A DNA stretch of 5,289 nt from UBA4716 sp036310525 (lineage in GTDB: Bacteria > Bacillota > Clostridia > UBA1381). The translations under genes and the position numbers were made by a program. The stretch's first letter is position 1; the number at the start of each line of letters is the position of its first letter. The notes under the pieces were generated by a model. That model saw only the letters and a list, made by a program, of their open reading frames with translations, was not told the DNA's origin and searched no databases. Positions 1-5,289 of the stretch are shown here, in pieces. The stretch is taken from contig JAXJRQ010000058.1 in the NCBI GenBank assembly GCA_036310525.1, forward strand, positions 1-5,289, in the 5' to 3' direction.

Positions 1-155
1 CCGATAAATTACAATTTGAATATCCCAACAGCACGGCTGAGGAAAATTTTCGCAGATTGCTGCTTTGCAGCGAGGGAGCTGTACGAGTGTACTGCCCCGA
101 GCGAAAAGGAGTAAGATGCGGAAATTTAACCAGCCGTATAAATTATAATTTGAAC
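1..155 (+). repeat. Dispersed structured repeat, copy A (MITE/REP-like), at the 3' end of folC
   Basis: Non-coding element bounded by two near-identical AT-rich blocks in direct orientation, ATAAATTACAATTTGAA (4-20) and ATAAATTATAATTTGAA (138-154 region). The second contains the perfect palindrome AAATTATAATTT. Inside these lie imperfect terminal inverted arms: 34-54 (CGGCTG...TTTTCGCA) against the reverse complement of 117-136 (CGGCTGGTTAAATTTCCGCA). The centre carries two hairpins: GCTGC-TTT-GCAGC at 59-71 and GTAC-GAGT-GTAC at 81-92 with flanking G/C pairs. Positions 110-136 recur perfectly, inverted, at 5223-5249 in copy B. The whole could fold as a branched stem in DNA or RNA. It overlaps the last codons and stop of folC. 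It encodes no visible protein. The left boundary is uncertain because the window starts here. A non-autonomous mobile element, a REP-like element or a structured 3' UTR are all possible. Confidence 0.75.
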
Positions 156-1369
156 ATCTTCCTTACTTCTCCCGCAAGGTAAAGCGAGCCACACACGCAT
201 ACAACATCATTCTTCCCTGCCCGTGTTAACGCAGTTTCAACAGCAGTTTTTATATCACTCACTGCCTCACACTCAACACCCGCTTCCGCAAAAGTTTCTG
301 CAAGCTCACAGGCACTCAAAGAACGCTCCATCTTAACCTCGGTCGCAATAACCTTTTTAAAAGCACCGCCAATATCCTTCACGCAAACAGCATAGTTTTT
401 ATCCGCCATCATCGCCATTACGGCAATAACATCTTTGCCAAGCATTTGCAATGAATTTTTAAGTGCACGTATTCCGTCTTCATTATGTCCGCCGTCAATA
501 ACAACATTTTCTCTTACAAATTCAAATCTTGCAGGCCAGCTCGTATTTAAAAGACCATATACAAGAGCTTCTTCGGGAATATTTACACCTTTTTTGCGTA
601 AGGTATTTACCGCCTCAACCGCCACCGCCGCATTATACGGCTGATATGCTCCTTTCAGACTTAATCTATATTCCTTTCCGCAATATTCAAAGCCTTCCTC
701 TGTGATTTTTACACCATCAGCAAAGACTATCTCTGCATTTTTTTCTTTGGCACAGCTTTTAATCAGTTCTCTTATATTTTCGTTAGGATATGACACCACG
801 CATCCATTTTCTTTGATTATGCCGCATTTTTCAAGTGCAATTTCTTCAATTGTTTCGCCAAGAAATTGTGTATGGTCAAGACTTATCGACATAAGCACCG
901 ACAAAATAGGATTTTTAATTACGTTTGTTGCATCAAGCTTACCGCCCATGCCTGTTTCAAGCACAACAAAATCACAATTCTGCTCCTTAAAATAAACAAA
1001 TGCCATTGCTGTTATAAATGCAAATTCCGAAACCTCCGCACTATTCTCCTCCATAACAGTTTTGACCTTTTTTGTTATACGTACAAGATCACTGTCATTT
1101 ATAAGAGTGTCATTAATCCGTATACGCTCATTAAACACCTCAATAAACGGTGAAGTATACATTCCCGTTTTAAACCCTGCCGCTGAAAGAACAGAATTAA
1201 GCATTGCCGCACACGAACCTTTCCCATTCGTACCTGCAATATGAATACACTTTAAATCCTCATGCGGATTTCCAAGTGCTTTAAGAAGCTTTTCAAGCTT
1301 TTCATTACCAAGCGGACGTCTAAATTTCGGTATGCTGTGAATATAGCTAAGTGCCTGATTGTAGTCCAT
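143..1369 (-). CDS. folC: Bifunctional folylpolyglutamate synthase / dihydrofolate synthase
   Basis: Cytosolic Mur-ligase-family enzyme that joins glutamate to dihydropteroate or to folates in an ATP-dependent reaction, making and retaining folate cofactors. The protein is 408 residues, usual for bacterial FolC. Visible signatures are the P-loop HIAGTNGKGS (43-52), LETGMGGKLDATNV (137-150), and SISLDH...LGETIEEIALEKCGIIK (161-186), which holds the conserved Lys of the EKxGI motif. The C-terminal domain motif reads DGGHNE (292-297) where many homologues have DGAHNP, and GSLYLAGEVR lies near the end. The start is the ATG at 1369, with AAGGAG 7 nt upstream. A longer in-frame start at 1423 would run through a hairpin and lacks a ribosome site. 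The gene lies 62 nt after valS on the same strand, an order also known in Bacillus. The last codons (F-K-L-stop) fall in the edge of repeat copy A. Confidence 0.95.
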   Translation of the reverse strand: MDYNQALSYIHSIPKFRRPLGNEKLEKLLKALGNPHEDLKCIHIAGTNGKGSCAAMLNSVLSAAGFKTGMYTSPFIEVFNERIRINDTLINDSDLVRITKKVKTVMEENSAEVSEFAFITAMAFVYFKEQNCDFVVLETGMGGKLDATNVIKNPILSVLMSISLDHTQFLGETIEEIALEKCGIIKENGCVVSYPNENIRELIKSCAKEKNAEIVFADGVKITEEGFEYCGKEYRLSLKGAYQPYNAAVAVEAVNTLRKKGVNIPEEALVYGLLNTSWPARFEFVRENVVIDGGHNEDGIRALKNSLQMLGKDVIAVMAMMADKNYAVCVKDIGGAFKKVIATEVKMERSLSACELAETFAEAGVECEAVSDIKTAVETALTRAGKNDVVCVCGSLYLAGEVRKMFKL

Positions 1370-1376
1370 TTTCCCA

Positions 1377-1382
1377 CTCCTT
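1377..1382 (-). promoter_or_regulatory. folC ribosome binding site
   Basis: AAGGAG on the minus strand, 7 nt before the ATG at 1369. It decides the folC start against the upstream in-frame ATG at 1423, which would add 18 residues not expected in the family. Confidence 0.85.
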
Positions 1383-1394
1383 ATCAAATCAAAC

Positions 1395-1421
1395 GAAATC
1401 CGCAGCACTGCTGCGGATTTC
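1395..1421 (-). terminator. Strong hairpin between valS and folC (attenuator or partial terminator)
   Basis: Perfect inverted repeat: GAAATCCGCAGCA, one central base, then TGCTGCGGATTTC. It gives about a 12-bp GC-cored stem 10 nt after the valS stop codon and ends 12 nt before the folC ribosome site. On the minus strand the 3' flank is GTTTGATTTG, U-rich but not a clean U run, so termination is probably partial. It could instead be an RNA processing or stability element that sets the valS:folC ratio. The stem is seen directly; its role is inferred. Confidence 0.6.
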
Positions 1422-1431
1422 ATATTGATTC

Positions 1432-4074
1432 TTACATATTTTCCATGTTCTTTATGTTTTCAAGAACCTTTTCAAGCATTTCTTTATACATCTCACCCTT
1501 TGCTTTTTCTTCATCCACAACCTTCTGCGGTGCTTTAGCAACAAAGCCCTGATTATTCAGCTTGCCTTCTACACGCTTGATTTCACCCTCAAGCTTTTTC
1601 TTTTCGGCATTGAGACGTTCAAGCTCCTTGTCCTTGTCAACAAGCTCACTCATGGGCAGATATATTTCTGCCGACGGAACAACGATATTTACCGCATTTG
1701 CATCAATACCGCTCTTGTCTGTCTGAACAGTAACCTCACTTGCAGATGCAAGCTTTACAAAGAATGCACTGCCATTTTCAAATACATCTATCTTATTGGT
1801 TACGATAATAACCTTTGCCTTCTTTGAAGGAACAACATTCATTTCTGCTCTTCTGTTTCTTACAGCAGATACAGCGTCCATGATAAGAGTCATATCCTCT
1901 TCTTCCTTCGGGAATGAAAGCTTTTCGTCGTACTCGGGCCACTGTGAAATCACTATACTTTCGCCCTCATTCGGCAGATGCTTCCAGATTTCCTCTGTGA
2001 TAAACGGCATAAACGGATGCAAAAGCTGCATTGTATGTGACAATACATATGTCAGCACATACTGAGCAGTTTTGCCCGTCGGATTTTCCTTATCGAAAAG
2101 TCTGGGTTTAACAAGCTCAATATACCAGTCACAGAAGCTTTCCCAGATAAAGTCGTAAAGATTTGAAAGTGCAATACCCAATTCAAACTTATCAAGGTTG
2201 TCTGTAACAACTTTAACTATGCTGTTATACTTTGAAAGTATCCACTTATCTTCTAGCTGTAAATCCTCAACCGGAGGAAGCTTATTCTCAGTGATTTCAA
2301 GATTCATCATTGTAAATCTTGAAGCATTCCATATCTTATTTGCAAAATTACGTCCGTTTTCAACACGTTCAATATAGAAACGCATATCATTTCCTGGTGC
2401 ATTACCAGTTGCAAGATTAAATCTCAATGCGTCTGCACCGTACTGGTCAATAATCTCAAGCGGGTCAATACCATTACCCAAAGACTTAGACATCTTTCTA
2501 CCCTTGGAATCACGTACAAGACCGTGGATAAATACTTTATCAAATGGAACCTCGTTCATATGCTCAATTCCCGAGAACATCATTCGCATTACCCAGAACG
2601 GAATAATATCATAACCCGTTACAAGCACGCTTGTGGGATAGAAATATTCAAGCTCAGGTGTTTTTTCAGGCCATCCAAGAGTTGAGAACGGCCACAATGC
2701 TGAACTGAACCATGTATCCAAGGTGTCGGGATCCTGACGCATTGGCTTACCACACTTAGGACAAACTGCACTGTCCTCCTTTGTAACCACCATCTCATTA
2801 CAGTCATCACAATAGAATGCAGGGATTCTATGTCCCCACCATAACTGACGTGAAATACACCAGTCACGGATATTTTCAAGCCAATGGAAATAAATCTTTT
2901 CAAAATGTTCGGGAACAAATTCCGTCTCATCATTTTTAACAGCCTCAATTGCAGGACCTGCAAGAGGCGGCATTTTTACAAACCACTGCTTTGAAATGAT
3001 AGGCTCAACAGTTGTACCGCAACGGTAACACTGGCCTACATTATGAGCATGATCTTCTATCTTTACAAGAAGTCCCTGTGCTTCAAGATCCTCTATCATT
3101 GCCTTACGGCAGTCATATCTGTCCATGCCCTCATACTTGCCTGCATATGCGTTCATGGTAGCATCATCGTTCATAACCTTAATCTGTTCAAGATTATGAC
3201 GCTGACCAACCTCAAAGTCATTCGGGTCATGAGCAGGAGTAATCTTTACGCAACCCGTACCAAATTCCTTATCAACATATTCGTCGGCAATAACGGGAAT
3301 TTCTCTGCCTACAAGCGGAAGCACAAGTGTCTTTCCTACAATATGCTTGTATCTGTCATCCTCAGGGTTAACCGCAACCGCAACGTCACCAAATAATGTT
3401 TCGGGTCTTGTTGTTGCAATCACAACAAACTCATCGCTGTCTTTTACAGGGTATTTGATATGCCAGAAATGACCTGCCTGCTCAGCATGGTCAACTTCGG
3501 CATCTGAAAGAGCGGTAATACAGTGCGGACACCAGTTGATAATTCTTGAACCCTGATAAATAAGTCCCTTATTATAAAGGTTAACAAATACTTCCTTAAC
3601 AGCCTTTGAACAACCCTCGTCCATTGTAAAACGTTCTCTGTCCCAGTCACACGACGAACCTATTTTCTTAAGCTGATTAATAATTCTGCTTCCGTACTTT
3701 TCCTTCCAGTCCCATACACGCTCAAGGAACTTTTCACGACCGAGATCGTATCTTGTAAGACCTTCGTTCACACGAAGCTCCTCTTCAACCTTAATCTGAG
3801 TCGCAATTCCTGCATGGTCTGTTCCGGGAACCCACAGTGCAGAATAACCCTGCATTCTCTTATATCTGATAAGAATGTCCTGCAAGGTTTCGTCAAGAGC
3901 ATGTCCCATATGAAGCTGACCTGTTACATTGGGAGGCGGAATAACTATTGTAAAAGGCTTTTTATTCTTGTCTATTTCCGCATGAAAATATCCCTTTTCA
4001 ATCCATTCATTATAGAGCCTGTCCTCAAATTCGGCAGGATTATATGTTTTTGCAATATTCTTTGATTCTTCCAT
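1432..4074 (-). CDS. valS: Valine--tRNA ligase (ValRS)
   Basis: Class Ia aminoacyl-tRNA synthetase that charges tRNA-Val with valine in the cytosol and hydrolyses mischarged Thr-tRNA-Val. The protein is 880 residues, full length for bacterial ValRS. The Rossmann catalytic core begins with PPPNVTGQLHMGH (46-58, the HIGH-type motif) and carries KMSKS at 527-531. The inserted CP1 editing domain (about 200-360) has TTRPET (221-226) and AHDPNDFEVG (281-290). CxxC pairs at 182/185, 349/352, 422/425 and 438/441 are candidate zinc ligands. The anticodon-binding helical domain spans about 600-760, and the charged C-terminal coiled-coil arm typical of ValRS covers about 808-880. The start ATG at 4074 is preceded by GAAAGG with a 9-nt gap. 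It is cotranscribed in all likelihood with the upstream small membrane gene and downstream folC. Confidence 0.98.
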   Translation of the reverse strand: MEESKNIAKTYNPAEFEDRLYNEWIEKGYFHAEIDKNKKPFTIVIPPPNVTGQLHMGHALDETLQDILIRYKRMQGYSALWVPGTDHAGIATQIKVEEELRVNEGLTRYDLGREKFLERVWDWKEKYGSRIINQLKKIGSSCDWDRERFTMDEGCSKAVKEVFVNLYNKGLIYQGSRIINWCPHCITALSDAEVDHAEQAGHFWHIKYPVKDSDEFVVIATTRPETLFGDVAVAVNPEDDRYKHIVGKTLVLPLVGREIPVIADEYVDKEFGTGCVKITPAHDPNDFEVGQRHNLEQIKVMNDDATMNAYAGKYEGMDRYDCRKAMIEDLEAQGLLVKIEDHAHNVGQCYRCGTTVEPIISKQWFVKMPPLAGPAIEAVKNDETEFVPEHFEKIYFHWLENIRDWCISRQLWWGHRIPAFYCDDCNEMVVTKEDSAVCPKCGKPMRQDPDTLDTWFSSALWPFSTLGWPEKTPELEYFYPTSVLVTGYDIIPFWVMRMMFSGIEHMNEVPFDKVFIHGLVRDSKGRKMSKSLGNGIDPLEIIDQYGADALRFNLATGNAPGNDMRFYIERVENGRNFANKIWNASRFTMMNLEITENKLPPVEDLQLEDKWILSKYNSIVKVVTDNLDKFELGIALSNLYDFIWESFCDWYIELVKPRLFDKENPTGKTAQYVLTYVLSHTMQLLHPFMPFITEEIWKHLPNEGESIVISQWPEYDEKLSFPKEEEDMTLIMDAVSAVRNRRAEMNVVPSKKAKVIIVTNKIDVFENGSAFFVKLASASEVTVQTDKSGIDANAVNIVVPSAEIYLPMSELVDKDKELERLNAEKKKLEGEIKRVEGKLNNQGFVAKAPQKVVDEEKAKGEMYKEMLEKVLENIKNMENM

Positions 4075-4083
4075 TGTACATAA

Positions 4084-4142
4084 CCTTTCTACCCGAAGAT
4101 TTTATTGAAAATGCAGTATGGTTACGGGTAAACCATACGCAT
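4084..4142 (-). promoter_or_regulatory. valS leader hairpin with potential loop-SD pseudoknot
   Basis: In the 73-nt gap before valS, minus-strand RNA can form an 8-bp stem (GTATGGTT at 4138-4131 with AACCATAC at 4123-4116), extended by ATGC/GCAT across a one-base bulge. The 7-nt loop contains UACCCG (4130-4125). CGGGUA at 4095-4090 is its exact complement and directly touches the valS ribosome site GAAAGG (4089-4084). Pairing would make an H-type pseudoknot beside the ribosome site. Alternatively the hairpin, with TTTTC after it on the minus strand and T6 on the plus-strand side, could be a weak terminator of the small upstream gene. The complementarity is visible; regulation is inferred. Confidence 0.45.
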
Positions 4143-4147
4143 ATTTT

Positions 4148-4336
4148 TTACTGTGTAAGCAATACCGCAACGAATGCAGCCACCGCCAATCCAAGAGCAG
4201 TGTATTTAAGTCTCATAATCTGTTTTTCAGACGGAGATTCGTTTTTTGAAAATGTTTTTATTACCCATTCGCCTCTGAACGTAAGCACAGCCGAAATTGC
4301 GCAAATTATAAACACGATTATTTTTCCAATCAACAT
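4148..4336 (-). CDS. Small two-helix membrane protein of unknown function
   Basis: I do not recognise a named family. The 62-residue product has a hydrophobic N-terminal segment (about residues 2-20, IGKIIVFIICAISAVLTF), a polar charged linker (about 21-44, with FRGEWVIKTFSKNE and EKQIMRLKY), and a second hydrophobic segment (about 45-60, ALGLAVAAFVAVLL). It is therefore probably a helical hairpin in the cytoplasmic membrane with a short polar loop. The ATG at 4336 is chosen because GGAGG lies 5 nt upstream; a GTG two codons earlier overlaps that ribosome site and is unlikely. It is the first gene after the minus-strand promoter and sits 73 nt ahead of valS, so it is probably cotranscribed with valS and folC. 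Its job cannot be told from this context. Confidence 0.75.
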   Translation of the reverse strand: MLIGKIIVFIICAISAVLTFRGEWVIKTFSKNESPSEKQIMRLKYTALGLAVAAFVAVLLTQ

Positions 4337-4341
4337 TAACA

Positions 4342-4346
4342 CCTCC
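4342..4346 (-). promoter_or_regulatory. Ribosome binding site of the small membrane gene
   Basis: GGAGG (as GGAGGTG) on the minus strand, 5 nt before the ATG at 4336. It rules out the GTG at 4342, whose bases are part of this site. Confidence 0.8.
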
Positions 4347-4372
4347 GAATTAACATAACTATCTAAATATAT

Positions 4373-4401
4373 ATTATCTCATTTTAATGCGATTTTGTCA
4401 A
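4373..4401 (-). promoter_or_regulatory. Sigma-A-type promoter for the small ORF-valS-folC unit
   Basis: On the minus strand the -35 box is TTGACA (4401-4396), followed by a 17-nt spacer and the -10 box GATAAT (4378-4373). This is near consensus and faces the small membrane gene. Expected transcription start is about 4366, giving a leader of only about 30 nt. The -35 box is embedded in an inverted repeat, TTTTGTC-2nt-GACAAAA (4393-4408), which could be an operator or chance. Confidence 0.8.
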
Positions 4402-4438
4402 GACAAAACCGGAATAAAGCAAGAAAATATGTAAATAT

Positions 4439-4469
4439 TATAATTAATCCGCATATTTAACGAAATATG
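4439..4469 (+). promoter_or_regulatory. Possible promoter and operator-like repeat for the SSB gene
   Basis: A perfect TATAAT stands at 4439-4444, about 97 nt ahead of the SSB start, but no good -35 box lies 16-18 nt upstream, so the promoter is weakly supported. Just downstream, near where transcription would begin, is a 7-bp inverted repeat CATATTT-AACG-AAATATG (4452-4469) that could bind a regulator or form a weak hairpin. A smaller stem, AGCGT-TTTT-ACGCT, lies at 4494-4507 in the leader. The AT-rich context makes chance repeats likely. Confidence 0.35.
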
Positions 4470-4524
4470 GGAATAAATATAACTAAATGCCAAAGCGTTT
4501 TTACGCTGTAATTACTGTAAAACC

Positions 4525-4531
4525 AAGGAGG
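4525..4531 (+). promoter_or_regulatory. SSB gene ribosome binding site
   Basis: AAGGAGG, 9 nt before the ATG at 4541. It fixes the start there rather than at the in-frame ATG at 4487, which has no comparable site and would add a basic 18-residue extension unlike an SSB N-terminus. Confidence 0.85.
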
Positions 4532-4540
4532 ATAAATCAA

Positions 4541-5200
4541 ATGGATAACACTGCAACAAATAACAAAGCGATAATAATAGGTACAATTGAGGACGAATTT
4601 ACCTTTAATCATGAAATTTATGGAGAAAAATTTTATACATTTACACTTAGAATACCGAGACTTAGCGGAACATATGATAATATCCGTGTGATGATTTCGG
4701 AAAGACTTATAATAAACGGTATATTCTGCGTGGGAGATAAGGTGGAAATTACGGGACAATTCCGTTCGTATAACTGCACCGAGCCTGACGGCAACAGACT
4801 TATACTGACGGTTTTTGCACGTGATATTGTACCTGCCACCGACTGCGACAGTAAAAACCCGAACCAGTTGTATCTTAACGGATATATCTGCAAAGCACCC
4901 GTATACAGAACAACACCGTTCGGCAGAGAAATTACCGACCTTTTGCTCGCCGTAAACAGAAGCTACAACAAGTCCGACTACATACCCATCATCGCCTGGG
5001 GCAGAAACGCCAGGTTTGCAAAGGAACTGCAGGTGGGTGATAATGTGAAAATACGAGGCAGGATTCAGTCAAGAGAATACCAGAAAAAGCTCAATAATGA
5101 TGAAACAATAACAAAAACCGCATATGAGGTATCTGTAAACAGAATGGAGCTTGTTGACGAAAGCACAAGTCCGGAAGAATGTGATGATGAGTTGTTTTGA
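4541..5200 (+). CDS. Tandem OB-fold single-stranded DNA-binding protein
   Basis: A 219-residue SSB-like protein expected to coat single-stranded DNA in replication, repair or recombination. It shows two OB-fold-sized units. OB1 covers about 8-97, with KFYTFTLRIPR and GDKVEITGQFRSY. OB2 covers about 107-205, with NQLYLNGYICKAPVY, LLAVNRSYNKSDYIPIIAWGRNA and GDNVKIRGRIQSREYQKK, the last three being classic SSB signatures. OB2 is more canonical than OB1. The protein ends in an acidic tail finishing DDELF, resembling the DDDLPF-type SSB tip that recruits partner proteins. A usual bacterial SSB has one OB fold plus a long flexible linker; here the linker is nearly absent and the tail short. It stands alone, divergent from the valS unit and not next to rpsF/rpsR, so it is probably a paralogue rather than the main SSB. 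Translation ends at TGA followed at once by in-frame TAA. Confidence 0.85.
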   Translation: MDNTATNNKAIIIGTIEDEFTFNHEIYGEKFYTFTLRIPRLSGTYDNIRVMISERLIINGIFCVGDKVEITGQFRSYNCTEPDGNRLILTVFARDIVPATDCDSKNPNQLYLNGYICKAPVYRTTPFGREITDLLLAVNRSYNKSDYIPIIAWGRNARFAKELQVGDNVKIRGRIQSREYQKKLNNDETITKTAYEVSVNRMELVDESTSPEECDDELF

Positions 5201-5203
5201 TAA

Positions 5204-5289
5204 CCGATAAATTGTAATTTGGCGGCTGGTTAAATTTCCGCATCTTACTACTCGGCGTCGCTCGGAGTACCTTCGTACACCGTCGTTCC
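5204..5289 (-). repeat. Dispersed structured repeat, copy B (cut by window end), after the SSB gene
   Basis: This starts 3 nt after the SSB stop with CCGATAAATTGTAATTT, matching the outer end of copy A (CCGATAAATTACAATTT at 1-17). Positions 5223-5249 are the exact reverse complement of copy A 110-136. Inner sequence (5251-5289), read on the minus strand, aligns with copy A: GTAC-GAAG-GTAC (5278-5267) corresponds to GTAC-GAGT-GTAC at 81-92, followed by CCGAGCG in both. The far half is beyond the window. No coding potential is visible. Confidence 0.75.

Noticed and set aside
1..155. A CRISPR repeat or tRNA-like gene in copy A.
   Set aside because: There is no regularly spaced repeat-spacer series and no tRNA T-loop or CCA-end pattern; only paired arms and two small hairpins are seen.
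1370..1423. An 18-residue N-terminal extension of FolC from an ATG at 1423.
   Set aside because: It is read through the 1395-1421 hairpin, has no ribosome site and is not family-like; AAGGAG points to the ATG at 1369.
435..1552. Several plus-strand open frames of 60-97 codons opposite folC.
   Set aside because: They are antisense to a well-supported enzyme gene, have no credible ribosome sites or recognisable domains, and arise from its codon pattern.
2619..3650. Open frames of 68-117 codons in other frames of valS on both strands.
   Set aside because: They overlap conserved ValRS coding sequence and their products are low-complexity or atypical, with no recognised family.
4111..4149. Plus-strand intrinsic terminator (hairpin followed by six Ts).
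   Set aside because: It would fit a terminator shape on the plus strand, but no plus-strand gene ends there; the hairpin is better considered as part of the minus-strand valS leader.
4044..4358. A plus-strand 104-codon frame opposite the small membrane gene.
   Set aside because: It runs antisense to the valS start, leader and small membrane gene, lacks a good ribosome site, and the minus-strand frame has promoter, ribosome site and sensible membrane topology.
4487..4540. An 18-residue N-terminal extension of the SSB protein.
   Set aside because: No ribosome site before 4487, whereas AAGGAGG sits correctly before the ATG at 4541; the extension would be translated from leader sequence.

Overview
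The window looks like chromosomal DNA from a low-to-medium GC Firmicute, most likely a Clostridia member of the Ruminococcaceae/Oscillospirales type. This is inferred from the valS-folC gene order, strong AGGAGG-type ribosome binding sites, an AT-rich intergenic region with a sigma-A-like promoter, and protein style. No species can be named from sequence alone.

Layout. Positions 1-155 hold a dispersed-repeat copy (copy A). Reading leftward on the minus strand from a near-consensus promoter at 4373-4401 are a 62-residue two-helix membrane protein of unknown function (4148-4336), valyl-tRNA synthetase valS (1432-4074) and the bifunctional folate enzyme folC (143-1369). The three genes are spaced by 73 and 62 nt, and each gap holds a strong hairpin. 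On the plus strand, diverging from the same 204-nt intergenic region, is a tandem-OB-fold single-stranded DNA-binding protein (4541-5200). It is followed at once by a second repeat copy (copy B, 5204 to the window edge).

How it fits together. valS and folC are housekeeping genes for translation and one-carbon metabolism and probably share one transcript with the small membrane protein. The divergent SSB-like gene is a separate unit. The canonical valS T-box leader known from Bacillus is not visible. Instead, the short valS leader can form a hairpin whose loop is complementary to the six bases touching the valS Shine-Dalgarno sequence, a candidate pseudoknot.

The most unusual structure is the repeat pair. 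Copies A and B share a perfect 27-bp core in inverted orientation, AT-rich near-palindromic ends and an internal GTAC-loop-GTAC hairpin with a possible compensatory change. Both sit directly after the last gene of a transcription unit and in the same orientation relative to that gene, and in copy A the folC stop codon lies inside the repeat edge. No mobile-element protein, CRISPR array, tRNA or rRNA was seen.
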